From Nitrospirota bacterium (GTDB lineage Bacteria > Nitrospirota > Nitrospiria > Nitrospirales > Nitrospiraceae): a stretch of DNA of 64,000 nt. The stretch lies in NCBI GenBank assembly GCA_004296885.1, contig SCVN01000008.1:186001-250000 (forward strand). Direction: 5' to 3'. The position numbers were made by a program, and so were the translations under genes. Numbering within the stretch: position 1 is the stretch's first letter; each line of letters opens with the position of its first letter. The notes beneath the pieces were generated by a model. It was not told the DNA's origin. It was given only the letters and a program-made list of their open reading frames with translations, and ran no database searches. Below, one piece after another: positions 1-8,485 of this stretch.

Positions 1-238
1 TTCCAGGCTCGATTGCGCATTCGGAGCGATATCTACTTTAAAAATTGGCTTCACCACGATCTCCAGTAGGTCGAACTATTGAATATACTGACCGACGTAG
101 CACACTCGTGCAGACTACACATTATCGAGTAGTTTTCCGCTGATTTCAGTGACTTGTCAACGAAGCCCACAGCGCAGAGGTCGCGTACTATGCTGGTCGG
201 CATAGTCCCATTTCTCAATTTTGAAACGTGCTCCGAGC
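1..238. other. Gene-free left edge
   Basis: I see no convincing open reading frame, RNA gene or repeat here. The base composition is visibly richer in A and T than the dcw genes that follow. It may be the 3' flank or leader of something that begins left of the window, because the hairpin at 239-284 would terminate rightward transcription. Confidence 0.4.
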
Positions 239-284
239 AACGGGGACCGGCCTACAAGCGGTCGGTCCCCGTCACTCTCTTTTT
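239..284 (+). terminator. Terminator-like hairpin
   Basis: A perfect 10-bp stem (ACGGGGACCG pairing with CGGTCCCCGT) encloses a 13-nt loop that can pair further, and is followed after a short CACTCTC spacer by a run of seven T. In this orientation it would stop transcription entering from the left edge. The spacer before the T-run is longer than in a classical intrinsic terminator. Confidence 0.5.
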
Positions 285-308
285 TTAGAGCCGCAGAACC
301 TTCCACAA

Positions 309-499
309 GGAGGCATGTGCCTGGAGCGAACGTCCGCCGGAGCGGCGGGGTCCCCGCCCGGCGTCAGGAGAAGGAAAGCTGGAACTGACCACCGCACCGT
401 GGTCGCAGGCCACGGCGACGGGAATTCCAGAAGGCTTCCGCTCCTGACACCGTGGAAGGGGTGCCGCGAGAGGCGCGAAAGCGAGAGGCACATGCCTCC
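309..499. repeat. 191-bp palindromic element, copy A
   Basis: The ends are a perfect 14-bp inverted repeat (309-322 against 486-499, GGAGGCATGTGCCT). Nested inside are GTCAGGAG/CTCCTGAC arms and a conserved core (about 370-391 and 421-439) that folds back on itself around a CGTGG/CCACG tip. The core is shared with copy B at 4898-5081, while the outer arms differ in sequence but keep pairing. The element sits just past the stop codon of the minus-strand serine hydrolase gene. No coding capacity is visible. Confidence 0.7.
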
Positions 500-523
500 G
501 TCCATCCTTCGCCGGAAGAGCCA

Positions 524-1651
524 TCAGCCCTCGGCCACCAGCTCTTTATAGATGATGTCGTGAATCTTCGGGCGAAACTCCCGGATCTTGTCGTTCTTCC
601 GCGTCGGGTGGACGCGGTTCGACAGCAGGACCACCTCCAATTCCCGCTCCGGATCGACCCAGAGGGACGTGCCAGTAAATCCGAGGTGGCCGAACGACTT
701 GGGCGAGAACTTCGTGCCGGATGAGGACGGCGGCGAGGGACTGTCCCACCCCAAGCCCCAGCTCGATCCAGGCACGATCTCCTGCCTGCTGGTGAACCGC
801 CGCGCGAGGTCCGCCCGCAGCAAGGACGGCTTGCCCGTCACTGCATCCAACCAACAGCCGGAGACGGCCAGCACCGCCTCGGCTGTCCCGAACAGGCCTG
901 CATGGCCGGCAATCCCCCCCAACGCGTAGGCATTTTCGTCATGCACTTCCCCCCGCAGCATCCGGCCCCGCCAGGGATCGTCCTCCGTCGGCGCGATCGT
1001 CTCGACCGCGACACGAGCAGGCCCTCCCGTTGTCGGCAGGAAGCAGAGCGGTTCCGCATTGATCGGACCATAGACCCGCTCCCGGATGAAATCCGCCAGC
1101 GACCGGCCGACCAGCCGTTCCACCAGCAGGCTCAAGAGCATAAACCCCAAATCGCTATAGATCGCTTTGGTTCCGATCGGCGCCGCGAGTGCTTCCGCTC
1201 CGATCAATTGCAGAACATAGTCCTTCGCCGCCTGGCTGCCGAGAAAACCCGGCTGGAGCTTGTCTTGTTCGGCAATCCGTTCGTAAAAGGGGCACCAGGC
1301 GGGAAGCCCGGAACTGTGGGTCAAGAGGTGCGCGATGGTCGCCCGACCGACCGGACAGCTTTGAAGTTCAGGAAGATAGCCCTGGACCGTAACGTCCAGG
1401 TCGAGTCGCCCGTCTTGAACCAGGCACAGGAGGGCGGTGGCGGTGGCGAGGGGCTTGGTCAGCGAGGCCAGGTCATAGATCTGGTCACGATGAAGCGGCT
1501 CCGGCGTTGGCACGGTAGCTGCGAGGCCGAAGGCCCGATGGTACCGGACCGCGCCCCGGAACCGGACCAGCAACACCGCCCCGGGGAAGACACCGGCCTC
1601 CACCGCAGATTGCATGGCGCCGGCAATCGGATCGGACGCATCCATCGTCAC
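524..1651 (-). CDS. Serine hydrolase, class C beta-lactamase / DD-peptidase family
   Basis: The 375-residue protein belongs to the beta-lactamase-like serine hydrolases (AmpC, EstB, PBP4*-type folds). It carries the S-x-x-K nucleophile motif as SLTK within LASLTKPLAT at about residues 62-71, a Tyr-Ser-Asp at about 163 in the place of Y-x-N, and an H-L-G-F-T-G segment near residue 320 resembling the third active-site motif. No clear signal peptide is seen, so a cytoplasmic esterase or peptidase role is possible. GTG at 1651 opens the frame and ATG at 1645 is an alternative; neither has a strong ribosome-binding site. It is the last gene of the leftward cell-wall cluster, 92 bp after divIVA. 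Substrate cannot be told from sequence. Confidence 0.8.
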   Translation of the reverse strand: MTMDASDPIAGAMQSAVEAGVFPGAVLLVRFRGAVRYHRAFGLAATVPTPEPLHRDQIYDLASLTKPLATATALLCLVQDGRLDLDVTVQGYLPELQSCPVGRATIAHLLTHSSGLPAWCPFYERIAEQDKLQPGFLGSQAAKDYVLQLIGAEALAAPIGTKAIYSDLGFMLLSLLVERLVGRSLADFIRERVYGPINAEPLCFLPTTGGPARVAVETIAPTEDDPWRGRMLRGEVHDENAYALGGIAGHAGLFGTAEAVLAVSGCWLDAVTGKPSLLRADLARRFTSRQEIVPGSSWGLGWDSPSPPSSSGTKFSPKSFGHLGFTGTSLWVDPERELEVVLLSNRVHPTRKNDKIREFRPKIHDIIYKELVAEG

Positions 1652-1743
1652 CCATCAGGGACACAAGGCATTGAGAGGCACAAGGCAGGTACGCGGGTAT
1701 AGCAGGGGCAGGCCCCGGAACGGCCGTCAGGAAGGCGGCACGG

Positions 1744-2232
1744 TCAGCCGCCGATCAGCTTTTCCGCCTGGTCCGCGTGCGCCTCGTCGCCCATCTCGAT
1801 CTCCACCATCCGCTCAAACGAACGCAGGGTCGAGCGCAGCCGCTCGATGGCCATAAGCCGTTGTTTGCGCAGGTCCAGAATCTCCCGCTGGGTGCCGGCA
1901 AGTTCGGCCTGAGCTTCACGGACCAGCTCCGCCGCCTTCAACTCCGCTTCCTTCATGATGAGCTCGGCATCCCGCTGCGCCGCCTGCTTGAGATCGTCCG
2001 TGAACGCCTGCGCGGTCACCAGCGCGTGGCTGAGGGTGGATTCGGACTTCTTGAGGACAGCCAGTTGCTCTTCGGTGGCCGCCAATTTGTCGCGCAGGGC
2101 TTGGTTCTCGCGCGTGAGCCCCTCGACCGTTTGCGCCAGATCTTCGAGGAAGTGATCCACTTCCCGCTTCGAATAACCGCGCAGGCTGGTCCGGAACTGC
2201 ATTTGCTGGATGTCGAGCGGCGTAATTTTCAT
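1744..2232 (-). CDS. divIVA: DivIVA-domain protein
   Basis: The 162-residue protein has the conserved N-terminal DivIVA lipid-binding segment: ITPLDIQQMQFRTSLRGYSK, then EVDHFLEDL. A long heptad-rich coiled coil follows (about residues 30-150). DivIVA proteins bind curved membrane at poles and septa and recruit wall-growth or division factors. The start is fixed by GAGAGGTG 6 nt upstream of the ATG. It lies 19 bp beyond yggT in the same leftward operon, as is common in dcw-distal segments. The N-terminal motif makes the family secure; the exact role in this organism is inferred. Confidence 0.92.
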   Translation of the reverse strand: MKITPLDIQQMQFRTSLRGYSKREVDHFLEDLAQTVEGLTRENQALRDKLAATEEQLAVLKKSESTLSHALVTAQAFTDDLKQAAQRDAELIMKEAELKAAELVREAQAELAGTQREILDLRKQRLMAIERLRSTLRSFERMVEIEMGDEAHADQAEKLIGG

Positions 2233-2251
2233 GGCGCACCTCTCTAAAGGC

Positions 2252-2548
2252 TCAGTGCATGCGGGCGGCGAAATCCTTGAGCGTTTGCACCACGGCCAAT
2301 TGCAGGAACATGATAATCAAAAACGCGATGATCGGCGACACGTCGATGCCCATCCGCCAGCCAAGCTTCCGCCGGATCGGTCCCAGGACCGGCTCGGTGG
2401 CGCGATCCAGAAACTGTACGATCGGGTTCCACGGGTCCGGGTTGACCCAGGAAATCAAGGCCCGCGCGATGATCACCCACATGTACAGCCAGAGCACATA
2501 GTCCACGACCGTCGCGAACGCGTTGAGCAGATTGCCGGCGACAAACAT
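2252..2548 (-). CDS. yggT: YggT family membrane protein
   Basis: A 98-residue protein with two hydrophobic segments (about 5-30 and 68-93) flanking the family signature RALISWVNPDPWNPIVQFL and a following PIRR. YggT/YlmG proteins are small integral membrane proteins linked to osmotic tolerance, cell division and, in plastids, nucleoid distribution; the molecular activity is unknown. Its ATG overlaps the proC stop codon (ATGA), so it is translationally coupled. Conserved order proC-yggT-divIVA supports the call. Confidence 0.9.
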   Translation of the reverse strand: MFVAGNLLNAFATVVDYVLWLYMWVIIARALISWVNPDPWNPIVQFLDRATEPVLGPIRRKLGWRMGIDVSPIIAFLIIMFLQLAVVQTLKDFAARMH

Positions 2549-3378
2549 CAGCTTCCCAGCTCCTTGGATCGGTTCGTTGCCGCCTCGACCGCCGCGATCA
2601 GAGTCGCCCTTAGCCCCCCCTGCTCCAGCTCGTGCAACCCGGCAATGGTCGTACCGCCCGGTGACGCCACACGGTCTTTCAACCGGGCCGGATGCTCCTC
2701 CGTCTCCAGCACCATCTTCGCCGCGCCTAGCACGGTCTGGGCTGCCAGCAGGGCGGCCACGGACCGGGGCAGGCCCATCTTCACCCCTCCGTCCGCCAGG
2801 GCTTCGATCGCCAGAAATACATAGGCCGGTCCGCTGCCGCTCAGGCCGGTCACCGCGTCCATGAGACGCTCCTCGACCATCACCACCCGTCCGACGGATT
2901 CGAAGAGCGTCCGCGCCAGCTCCGCATCCGCTTCGCTCACGCCGGACCCGCAGGCGATGGCGGACATGCCCTCGCGCACCAAGGCGGGGGTATTGGGCAT
3001 CACCCGCACGACACGCGGCGCCTTGTCTCCCAATTTTTCAAACCGCCGACCAAGACTCCCGATGGACCAGCCGGCGGCGATCGAAATGACCAGACGGCCC
3101 GGCAGAACCGGCGCAAGGTCGTCCAGCACCGTCTCCATCATTTGCGGCTTGACCGCGAGCAGGACCACCTCGCCCCAGGCCGCCGCCTCCTTGTTGTCGG
3201 CGCCGGCCAGGATGCCGAACCGGCTCTTCATGAGATCCCGTCGCTCCTGGCTCACGTCGGCCGCACGCACCAACGACGGCTCGCAGCAGCGGGAGGCGAA
3301 CAGTCCTCCCAACAGCGCTTCCGCCATCTGGCCGGCCCCGATAAAGGCCAGTTTCTTGGAGATCGTCCGATCAGCCAC
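2548..3378 (-). CDS. proC: Pyrroline-5-carboxylate reductase
   Basis: This enzyme reduces 1-pyrroline-5-carboxylate to L-proline with NAD(P)H. The 276-residue product starts with a Rossmann motif FIGAGQMAEALLGG and contains VKPQM and the family signature segment around VTGLSGSGPAYVFL (about residues 160-175), with SPGGTTIAGL near the C terminus. I place the start at GTG 3378 because GGAG lies 6 nt upstream; the frame stays open further upstream, but that stretch is the end of yggS. The gene overlaps yggS by 8 bp and shares ATGA with yggT, typical of the yggS-proC-yggT string in many bacteria. Confidence 0.93.
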   Translation of the reverse strand: MADRTISKKLAFIGAGQMAEALLGGLFASRCCEPSLVRAADVSQERRDLMKSRFGILAGADNKEAAAWGEVVLLAVKPQMMETVLDDLAPVLPGRLVISIAAGWSIGSLGRRFEKLGDKAPRVVRVMPNTPALVREGMSAIACGSGVSEADAELARTLFESVGRVVMVEERLMDAVTGLSGSGPAYVFLAIEALADGGVKMGLPRSVAALLAAQTVLGAAKMVLETEEHPARLKDRVASPGGTTIAGLHELEQGGLRATLIAAVEAATNRSKELGS

Positions 3379-4078
3379 GTCTCGCTCCGAAAATCGCGGT
3401 GCCCACACGGACCATCGTGGCGCCTTCTTCCACCGCCACGGCATAATCCTGCGACATCCCCATCGACAGTTCCTTCACGTCTTCGTACGGCAGCGACAAA
3501 ACCAGCTCGCGCAGACGCCGGAAGTAGGGCCTGGCCGCCTCGGGATCGGTTGCAAGCGGCGGCACGGCCATCAGCCCCTGCACGGAGAGATTCGGCAGGT
3601 CTTTGATCGCCGCCACCGCTTCGGCCACCGCAGCGGGAGCCAGCCCCCCCTTGGTCGCCTCCTCTCCGATGTTCACTTCCATCAAGACCGCCTGGACGAG
3701 CCCCGCTTCCGCCGCTCGCCGGTTGATCTCCGCAGCGAGATCCAGGCTGTCCACCGAATGGATCATCTGGAACCGCCCGACCACCGCCTTCACCTTGCGC
3801 CGTTGCAAGCGGCCGATGAAATGCCAGGCGATCCCCTGACAGTCCCCCACGGCCTCGATCTTCGGCAGCGCTTCCTGGAGCCGGCTCTCGCCCAGAAGAT
3901 GCACGCCGGCCTCGATGGCCGACCGGACCAGATCCGGCGCGACGGTCTTGGTCGCCGCGATCAGGCGAACCGCTTCGGGCCGGCGGCCCGTGCGCAGCGC
4001 CGCCTGCCGGATGTTGTCAAAGACCGCCCGCACATTGCGGGCGATGGCATCCGGGCTTTGTGCGTCCGCCACATTCAC
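3371..4078 (-). CDS. yggS: PLP homeostasis protein YggS/PROSC
   Basis: A 235-residue alanine-racemase-like TIM-barrel protein that binds pyridoxal phosphate without known catalysis and keeps free PLP balanced. Visible motifs are the PLP-lysine segment LIAATKTV (about 40-47), HFIGRLQRRK, and the C-terminal SMGMSQDYAVAVEEGATMVR followed by VGTAIFG. The frame opens with GTG at 4078 (a second GTG is at 4072). Neither has a Shine-Dalgarno sequence, because the bases directly upstream belong to a heptamer hairpin array. It is followed by proC with an 8-bp overlap. Confidence 0.92.
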   Translation of the reverse strand: MNVADAQSPDAIARNVRAVFDNIRQAALRTGRRPEAVRLIAATKTVAPDLVRSAIEAGVHLLGESRLQEALPKIEAVGDCQGIAWHFIGRLQRRKVKAVVGRFQMIHSVDSLDLAAEINRRAAEAGLVQAVLMEVNIGEEATKGGLAPAAVAEAVAAIKDLPNLSVQGLMAVPPLATDPEAARPYFRRLRELVLSLPYEDVKELSMGMSQDYAVAVEEGATMVRVGTAIFGARRG

Positions 4079-4178
4079 TCAACGATGAAGGCAGAAGGCT
4101 GAACGATGCTTGCGACTGCGTAGGAGTAATGGATGACATGTTACACCATTCATCGTTCGGCCTTCATCATTCATCGTT
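4079..4178. repeat. Heptamer hairpin array 1 (yggS/pgeF junction)
   Basis: The left arm is made of 7-nt units (AACGATG, AAGGCTG types) and the right arm of units such as CATTCAT and CCTTCAT. The right arm is close to the reverse complement of the left arm. The right arm provides the TGA stop codon of pgeF (4171-4173), and the left arm replaces the ribosome-binding region of yggS. Confidence 0.75.
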
Positions 4179-4878
4179 TCTTCGAGCGGCTCGTCAGCAG
4201 GATGCCGCTCACCATCGTGCCTCGGGCCGTCCCTTCGCGACGATAGGAGTGAAACAACGCCGGGTGGCAGATCGTGCAGGCGTTGACCGTCCGGATGGAG
4301 GGACGGGCCGCCCCCATGGCCTGGGCCTGGCGCAGGAGCAGGTCACGCAAGTCCAACAGCCAGGTTCCCGGGCCCGTCTCCCGCACGACGAGAGACCAGT
4401 CGGGGAACCCCTGGCGCAGCTGCGCCAGCACCGGCTCGTCCACTTCGTAGCAGCAGGAGCCGGCCGATGGGCCGATGCCAATCCGCAGCGCGCCGGGGTC
4501 CGAACCGAACCGTTCCTGCATCACCGCCAGGGTGCGCGGCAGGATGCCTGCAACGGCGCCCCGCCAGCCGGCATGGATCGCCGCCACGACCCCCTCACGC
4601 GGGTCATGCACCAAGATCGGCACGCAATCGGCCGTCTTGACCGTGAGCCAGACCTCCCGCTGGTTCGTCACCAGCGCATCCCATCCGCCGGCAAAGGTCT
4701 CGCCCGGCTCGACCGGCCGATCCAGCACCAAGGCCTCCGTGCCATGCACTTGCGTGACCGACACCACCAGACGCGCAGCCTGGTCCGGGCGGCCCGCTTC
4801 ATGTCGCGTCCCGAAGAAATGCCGGACGCCTTCGCGCGCGTCGGCAAACGCCGGAACCGTGATGTGTCCCTTGCTCAT
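4171..4878 (-). CDS. pgeF: Peptidoglycan editing factor PgeF / YfiH-type purine nucleoside phosphorylase
   Basis: A 235-residue member of the DUF152/Cu-oxidase_4 (laccase-domain) family. These proteins act as purine nucleoside phosphorylases/deaminases, and one is reported to restrict mis-incorporation of amino acids into murein precursors. Metal-site motifs are visible: QVHGTEAL, TADCVPILVHD, AIHAGWRG and IGPSAGSCCYEV. The start ATG 4878 has GGGGAGAAGAG just upstream, although the frame stays open to 5082 through a palindromic element. It sits between ftsZ and yggS as in many dcw clusters. Its stop codon lies in a heptamer array. Confidence 0.9.
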   Translation of the reverse strand: MSKGHITVPAFADAREGVRHFFGTRHEAGRPDQAARLVVSVTQVHGTEALVLDRPVEPGETFAGGWDALVTNQREVWLTVKTADCVPILVHDPREGVVAAIHAGWRGAVAGILPRTLAVMQERFGSDPGALRIGIGPSAGSCCYEVDEPVLAQLRQGFPDWSLVVRETGPGTWLLDLRDLLLRQAQAMGAARPSIRTVNACTICHPALFHSYRREGTARGTMVSGILLTSRSKKR

Positions 4879-4897
4879 CTCTTCTCCCCACACAGCC

Positions 4898-5081
4898 TGG
4901 CAGGTCCTCGGCAAGGACTTCGCCAAAAGAGCGGTCAGCCCGACCAAGCCTCTCGGCGAAGGAAAGCCGGAACTGACCGAGGCACCGCGGCATGGCCGCG
5001 GCCGCGGGAATTCCGGAAGGCTTCCTCGCCGAGGGGCTCGGAGGGCGGCCCCGGAGGTGCGGACGCGCCGAGGACCTGCCA
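4898..5081. repeat. 184-bp palindromic element, copy B
   Basis: A perfect 15-bp terminal inverted repeat (4898-4912 against 5067-5081, TGGCAGGTCCTCGGC) encloses a second stem and a core (4958-4978 and 5007-5025) nearly identical to copy A at 309-499. The core tip GGCACCGCGG/CCGCGGCC is also self-complementary. It fills the gap between the ftsZ stop codon (5087) and the pgeF ribosome-binding site. As with copy A, it directly follows the 3' end of a minus-strand gene. Confidence 0.75.
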
Positions 5082-5086
5082 TGGCC

Positions 5087-6283
5087 TCAGTCCGCTTGCT
5101 TTCTCAGAAACGTGGGCACGTCCCACTTCTCGTTTTCGTCCATGACCAGACCCAACCGCTCTTGTCCTTCCCGCTGCGCGGACAATTTGCGGAGGAAGGT
5201 CGGGCGTTCGAGGTTTTTCTTCGGCGCCTCCGCCGACGTTTTGGCGCCCACGCCGGCCAGGGCCGGTTGCGGAGCGCGCGCCGGGGCCGGGCGCTCGAGC
5301 AAGGACCGCTCCGGCAGTCCGGCCTCCTCCCGGTCGAATCCGGTGGCGATCACGGTCACCACCAGCTCTTCGTTCAGCGCTTCGTTGATGACCTGCCCGA
5401 CGATGATGTTGGCTTCGGGATCGGCCGTTTCGCGGATGATCGAGGCCGCCTGGTCCACCTCGTGCAGGGTCATGTTCAGCCCGCCCGTGATATTGAGCAG
5501 CACGCCCCTGGCGCCGGCGATGCTCCCGTCCTCCAGCAAGGGGCTGGAGATGGCTTTTTGCGCCGCCTCGACGGCCCGGGTCTCGCCCCGCGACACGCCC
5601 ATGCCCATCACCGCCCGGCCCGTGTAGGTCATGACCGTCCGCACATCCGCGAAGTCCACGTTCACGTGGCCCGTCGTGGTGATCACGTCCGCGATACCCT
5701 TGATCGCCTGCAACAACACATCGTCGGCCACCTTGAAGGCCTCCAGCATCGAGGTGCTCTTGTCCACAATCTGGAGCAGGCGCTGGTTCGGGATGACGAG
5801 CAGCGTGTCCACGTGCTTCTTGAGTTCCCGGAGCCCGTCCTCGGCGTGGCTCATCCGCCGGTTGCCTTCGTAGGTGAAGGGCTTGCTCACAACCGCCACG
5901 GTCAGGATGCCCAGTTCCTGCGCGATCCCGGCAACCACCGGCGCGGCCCCGGTCCCGGTGCCGCCGCCCATGCCGGCCGTGACGAAGACCATCTCGGCGC
6001 CCTCCAGGCTCTCCCGGATGCGGTCCTTGCTTTCCATCGCCGATTCCCGGCCCACTTCCGGCTTGGCGCCGGCCCCCAATCCCCTGGTCTTCTCCGGCCC
6101 CAGCTGGATTTTAAACGTGGCCATGGAACGGCCCAACGCCTGCACGTCTGTGTTGGCCGCGATGAACTCGACCCGGCCGAGGCCGGAGCCGATCATCGTA
6201 TTGATCGCATTGCAGCCGGCCCCCCCGACCCCGACGACCTTGATCCGGACCGGCATGATGTCTTCTTCTTCAAATGAGAACAT
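5087..6283 (-). CDS. ftsZ: Cell division protein FtsZ
   Basis: The tubulin-like GTPase that forms the Z-ring. The 398-residue product shows the nucleotide-binding segments [19 protein letters not shown], the tubulin signature [11 protein letters not shown] (about residues 102-112) and [11 protein letters not shown] of the T7-side domain. The start ATG 6283 is preceded by AAGGGAGGAAGC; a longer in-frame reading to 6325 has no such site. The C terminus is odd: the FtsA-binding peptide PTFLRK occurs twice, at about residues 358-363 and 391-396, separated by a 27-residue charged linker. It lies downstream of ftsA behind a heptamer hairpin. Confidence 0.97.
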   Translation of the reverse strand: MFSFEEEDIMPVRIKVVGVGGAGCNAINTMIGSGLGRVEFIAANTDVQALGRSMATFKIQLGPEKTRGLGAGAKPEVGRESAMESKDRIRESLEGAEMVFVTAGMGGGTGTGAAPVVAGIAQELGILTVAVVSKPFTYEGNRRMSHAEDGLRELKKHVDTLLVIPNQRLLQIVDKSTSMLEAFKVADDVLLQAIKGIADVITTTGHVNVDFADVRTVMTYTGRAVMGMGVSRGETRAVEAAQKAISSPLLEDGSIAGARGVLLNITGGLNMTLHEVDQAASIIRETADPEANIIVGQVINEALNEELVVTVIATGFDREEAGLPERSLLERPAPARAPQPALAGVGAKTSAEAPKKNLERPTFLRKLSAQREGQERLGLVMDENEKWDVPTFLRKQAD

Positions 6284-6311
6284 CGTGCTTCCTCCCTTTT
6301 CTGAAGAGCCG

Positions 6312-6386
6312 TCGGCTTTCAGCAATCAGCTCTCAGCAGAACAAATTCTTCATGCTGATGGCTGAACGCTGACGGCTGACGGCTCA
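6312..6386. repeat. Heptamer hairpin array 2 (ftsZ/ftsA junction)
   Basis: Left-arm units such as AGCAATC and AGCTCTC are followed by right-arm units ATGGCTG and ACGGCTG, so the two arms are near reverse complements around a loop near 6340-6350. It occupies nearly the whole gap between ftsA and the ftsZ ribosome-binding site. Confidence 0.75.
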
Positions 6387-6388
6387 TT

Positions 6389-7621
6389 TTAGAAAAACTC
6401 CTGCAACAGTTGCCGCATCCGACCGAAGGCCCGCCCGACCCGCCGTCCGCCCCGGCCGACCGATTCCAGATCGCCCATGTGATGGCAGGCATGCAAAATG
6501 AGCCCGACCGCCGTCGCATGCATCGGCGTCCCCGCGATGTCCCGCAGCCCGTCCACCCCGGTCGGCACGCCGCGGCGCGCCGGCAGATTGAGCACCCGCT
6601 CTGCCGCATCGGGCATCCCTTCCAACATCGAGGTCCCGCCCGTGATGACCACCCCGGCCCCCAGCCTTCCGTCATAGCCGGCATGGTTGATCTCGTCGCG
6701 AACCAACTCGAACATCTCCTCGACGCGCGGCTCGATGACCAGCGCCAGCTCCCGCCTCGCGATGCTTCTGGCCGGCCGGTCCCCCGCGCTCGGCACCTCG
6801 ACCATGTCGCCGTCGTTGACCAGGTCCACCCGCGCAATCCCGTGCTTGATCTTGATCTTCTCCGCCTCGGTCTGGGAGGTCAGCAGCCCGATCGCGATAT
6901 CCTTCGTCAAATTCTGGCCGCCGATCGGCAGGACCGCCGTGTGCCGGATGCTCCCGTCCACGAAGATCGCCAGATCGGTCGTCCCGCCGCCCAGATCCAC
7001 CATCACCACGCCGAGGTCCCGCTCCTCGCTGCTCAGCACCGCCTCGCTGGAGGCCAGCGGCTGCAGCACGATCTCCACTACGTCCAGGCCGGCCCGGTTC
7101 ACGCTCTTGCTGATGTTCTGCACCGAGGTGACCGCCCCGGTGATGATGTGGGCCTCCACGGCCAGCCGCGCCCCGGACATGCCCAACGGTTCCCGCACCC
7201 CGTCCTGGTCGTCCACCACGAATTCGCGCGGGATCACGTGCAGGATTTCCCGCCCCGGTTCGACCATGATGCCGGCGCGGACCTGCTCCATCACCCGGTC
7301 CACATCCTGGCGGGTCACCTCCTGCCGCTTCAGCGCGAGTACCCCGCGCGCCTGGGCCACGGAGATGTGGCTGCCGGCGATGCCCGTATAGACGGCGTTG
7401 ATCTGGCCGCCGGTCATCAGCTCGGCTTCCTCCACCGCCTTCTTGATGGAATCCACCGTCAGGTCGATGTCGACCACGACCCCTTTCTTGAGCCCGCGGG
7501 ACGGGCTGGAGCCCACGCCGATGATGTTGACGGTCCCGTCCTCGGTCATTTCCGCGACGACCGCGCAAATCTTCGTCGTGCCGATGTCCAGCCCGACCAC
7601 TACGTGATCACGTCTCCCCAC
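6389..7621 (-). CDS. ftsA: Cell division protein FtsA
   Basis: The actin-like ATPase that anchors FtsZ to the membrane. The 410-residue protein begins VVVGLDIGTTKICAVVAEM (phosphate 1), has the SHVT-like SHISVAQARG of the 1C subdomain, MVDLGGGTTDLAIF (phosphate 2, about residues 205-218) and VITGGTSMLEGM (adenosine motif, about 332-343). A basic C-terminal amphipathic membrane-targeting helix is plausible (GRAFGRMRQLLQEFF). It starts at GTG 7621 with AAGGGGGTGA upstream, and the ftsQ stop lies inside that ribosome-binding region. Order ftsQ-ftsA-ftsZ is standard. Confidence 0.96.
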   Translation of the reverse strand: MGRRDHVVVGLDIGTTKICAVVAEMTEDGTVNIIGVGSSPSRGLKKGVVVDIDLTVDSIKKAVEEAELMTGGQINAVYTGIAGSHISVAQARGVLALKRQEVTRQDVDRVMEQVRAGIMVEPGREILHVIPREFVVDDQDGVREPLGMSGARLAVEAHIITGAVTSVQNISKSVNRAGLDVVEIVLQPLASSEAVLSSEERDLGVVMVDLGGGTTDLAIFVDGSIRHTAVLPIGGQNLTKDIAIGLLTSQTEAEKIKIKHGIARVDLVNDGDMVEVPSAGDRPARSIARRELALVIEPRVEEMFELVRDEINHAGYDGRLGAGVVITGGTSMLEGMPDAAERVLNLPARRGVPTGVDGLRDIAGTPMHATAVGLILHACHHMGDLESVGRGGRRVGRAFGRMRQLLQEFF

Positions 7622-7627
7622 AGTCGG

Positions 7628-8485
7628 TCACCCCCTTTCGCGAACGATCACCTTGCCCGGATAGCGCAAGTCGATCTCATGCTTTGGATTCGCCTGCTCG
7701 TCGCCGACGCTGACGTGCAGCGTCCGGTCGATCTTGCGATACCGCTCCCATTTCTCCTCGAACGACGCCGGCCCGAATTGAAACCGCAGGCCTTGCACGT
7801 AGGCGACGGCATTCTCCGGGTTGCCCAGGTCGATTTCCGGCAGCCCGTCGAACTCATCGCCCAGCAGGCCGGCCAGCCGGATCCCGTTCCGCACCAACTG
7901 GCGGGCCCGGTCGTCCCCTTGCATCACGCGATCCGGGTCCACGCCGATCAGGATCGGAAACTCGGCGCCCTCCAGCACGGACAGCGGCGTCAAGACCTGG
8001 CCTTCCTTGTCCAGCAACAGCGCCGAGGACGAAGACTTCAGCATGACCACCGGCTGGCGCTCAACCAGAGTCACGATCAACTGATGGGGCAGCGACCGGG
8101 TCACGGAGGCCTGCTTGATCCAGGGATGCGTCATCAGCCGCTCGCTCAGAACCGCGGGATTGGCCGACCAGAGCGTCTCCCCCGGTTGCAGCCCCAACCG
8201 ATCCAGCACTTCCTCCCGCGACAAGTGCTGGATGCCCGCAAGCGTCACCTCCCGGACCTCCAGCCAATCATGCAGGATCGGCTGGGCCTGCCGGTACGCC
8301 TGTAACCCGCCCCACCCGGTCGCACCCGCAACGAGGATGCCCAGGCAAGCCCACCCGATCCACTTGCTCACACGCCCCAGCTTGGAGGACAGCCGCCAAC
8401 GAGCAGACGACCGACCGGCCCGCCTCGGCGCCCACATCGGCCGGGCGGCCCGCGCCCGCTGCTTGGCGCCTTTCCACTGTTTCAT
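7628..8485 (-). CDS. ftsQ: Cell division protein FtsQ/DivIB
   Basis: A bitopic septal protein that joins FtsL/FtsB and regulates septal wall synthesis. The 285-residue product has a basic cytoplasmic head (about 1-45), one membrane segment (WIGWACLGILVAGATGWGGL), and a POTRA domain beginning near VREVTLAGIQHLSREEV and running through LPHQLIVTLVERQPVVML, followed by the FtsQ beta domain. ATG 8485 is chosen for GGGAGA 7 nt upstream and because it forms ATGA with the ddl stop. Strong context support. Confidence 0.94.
   Translation of the reverse strand: MKQWKGAKQRARAARPMWAPRRAGRSSARWRLSSKLGRVSKWIGWACLGILVAGATGWGGLQAYRQAQPILHDWLEVREVTLAGIQHLSREEVLDRLGLQPGETLWSANPAVLSERLMTHPWIKQASVTRSLPHQLIVTLVERQPVVMLKSSSSALLLDKEGQVLTPLSVLEGAEFPILIGVDPDRVMQGDDRARQLVRNGIRLAGLLGDEFDGLPEIDLGNPENAVAYVQGLRFQFGPASFEEKWERYRKIDRTLHVSVGDEQANPKHEIDLRYPGKVIVRERG

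Noticed and set aside
239-284. The left-edge hairpin considered as the terminator of the serine hydrolase gene
   Set aside because: For the minus strand the T-run would have to lie on the other side; the orientation only fits rightward transcription.
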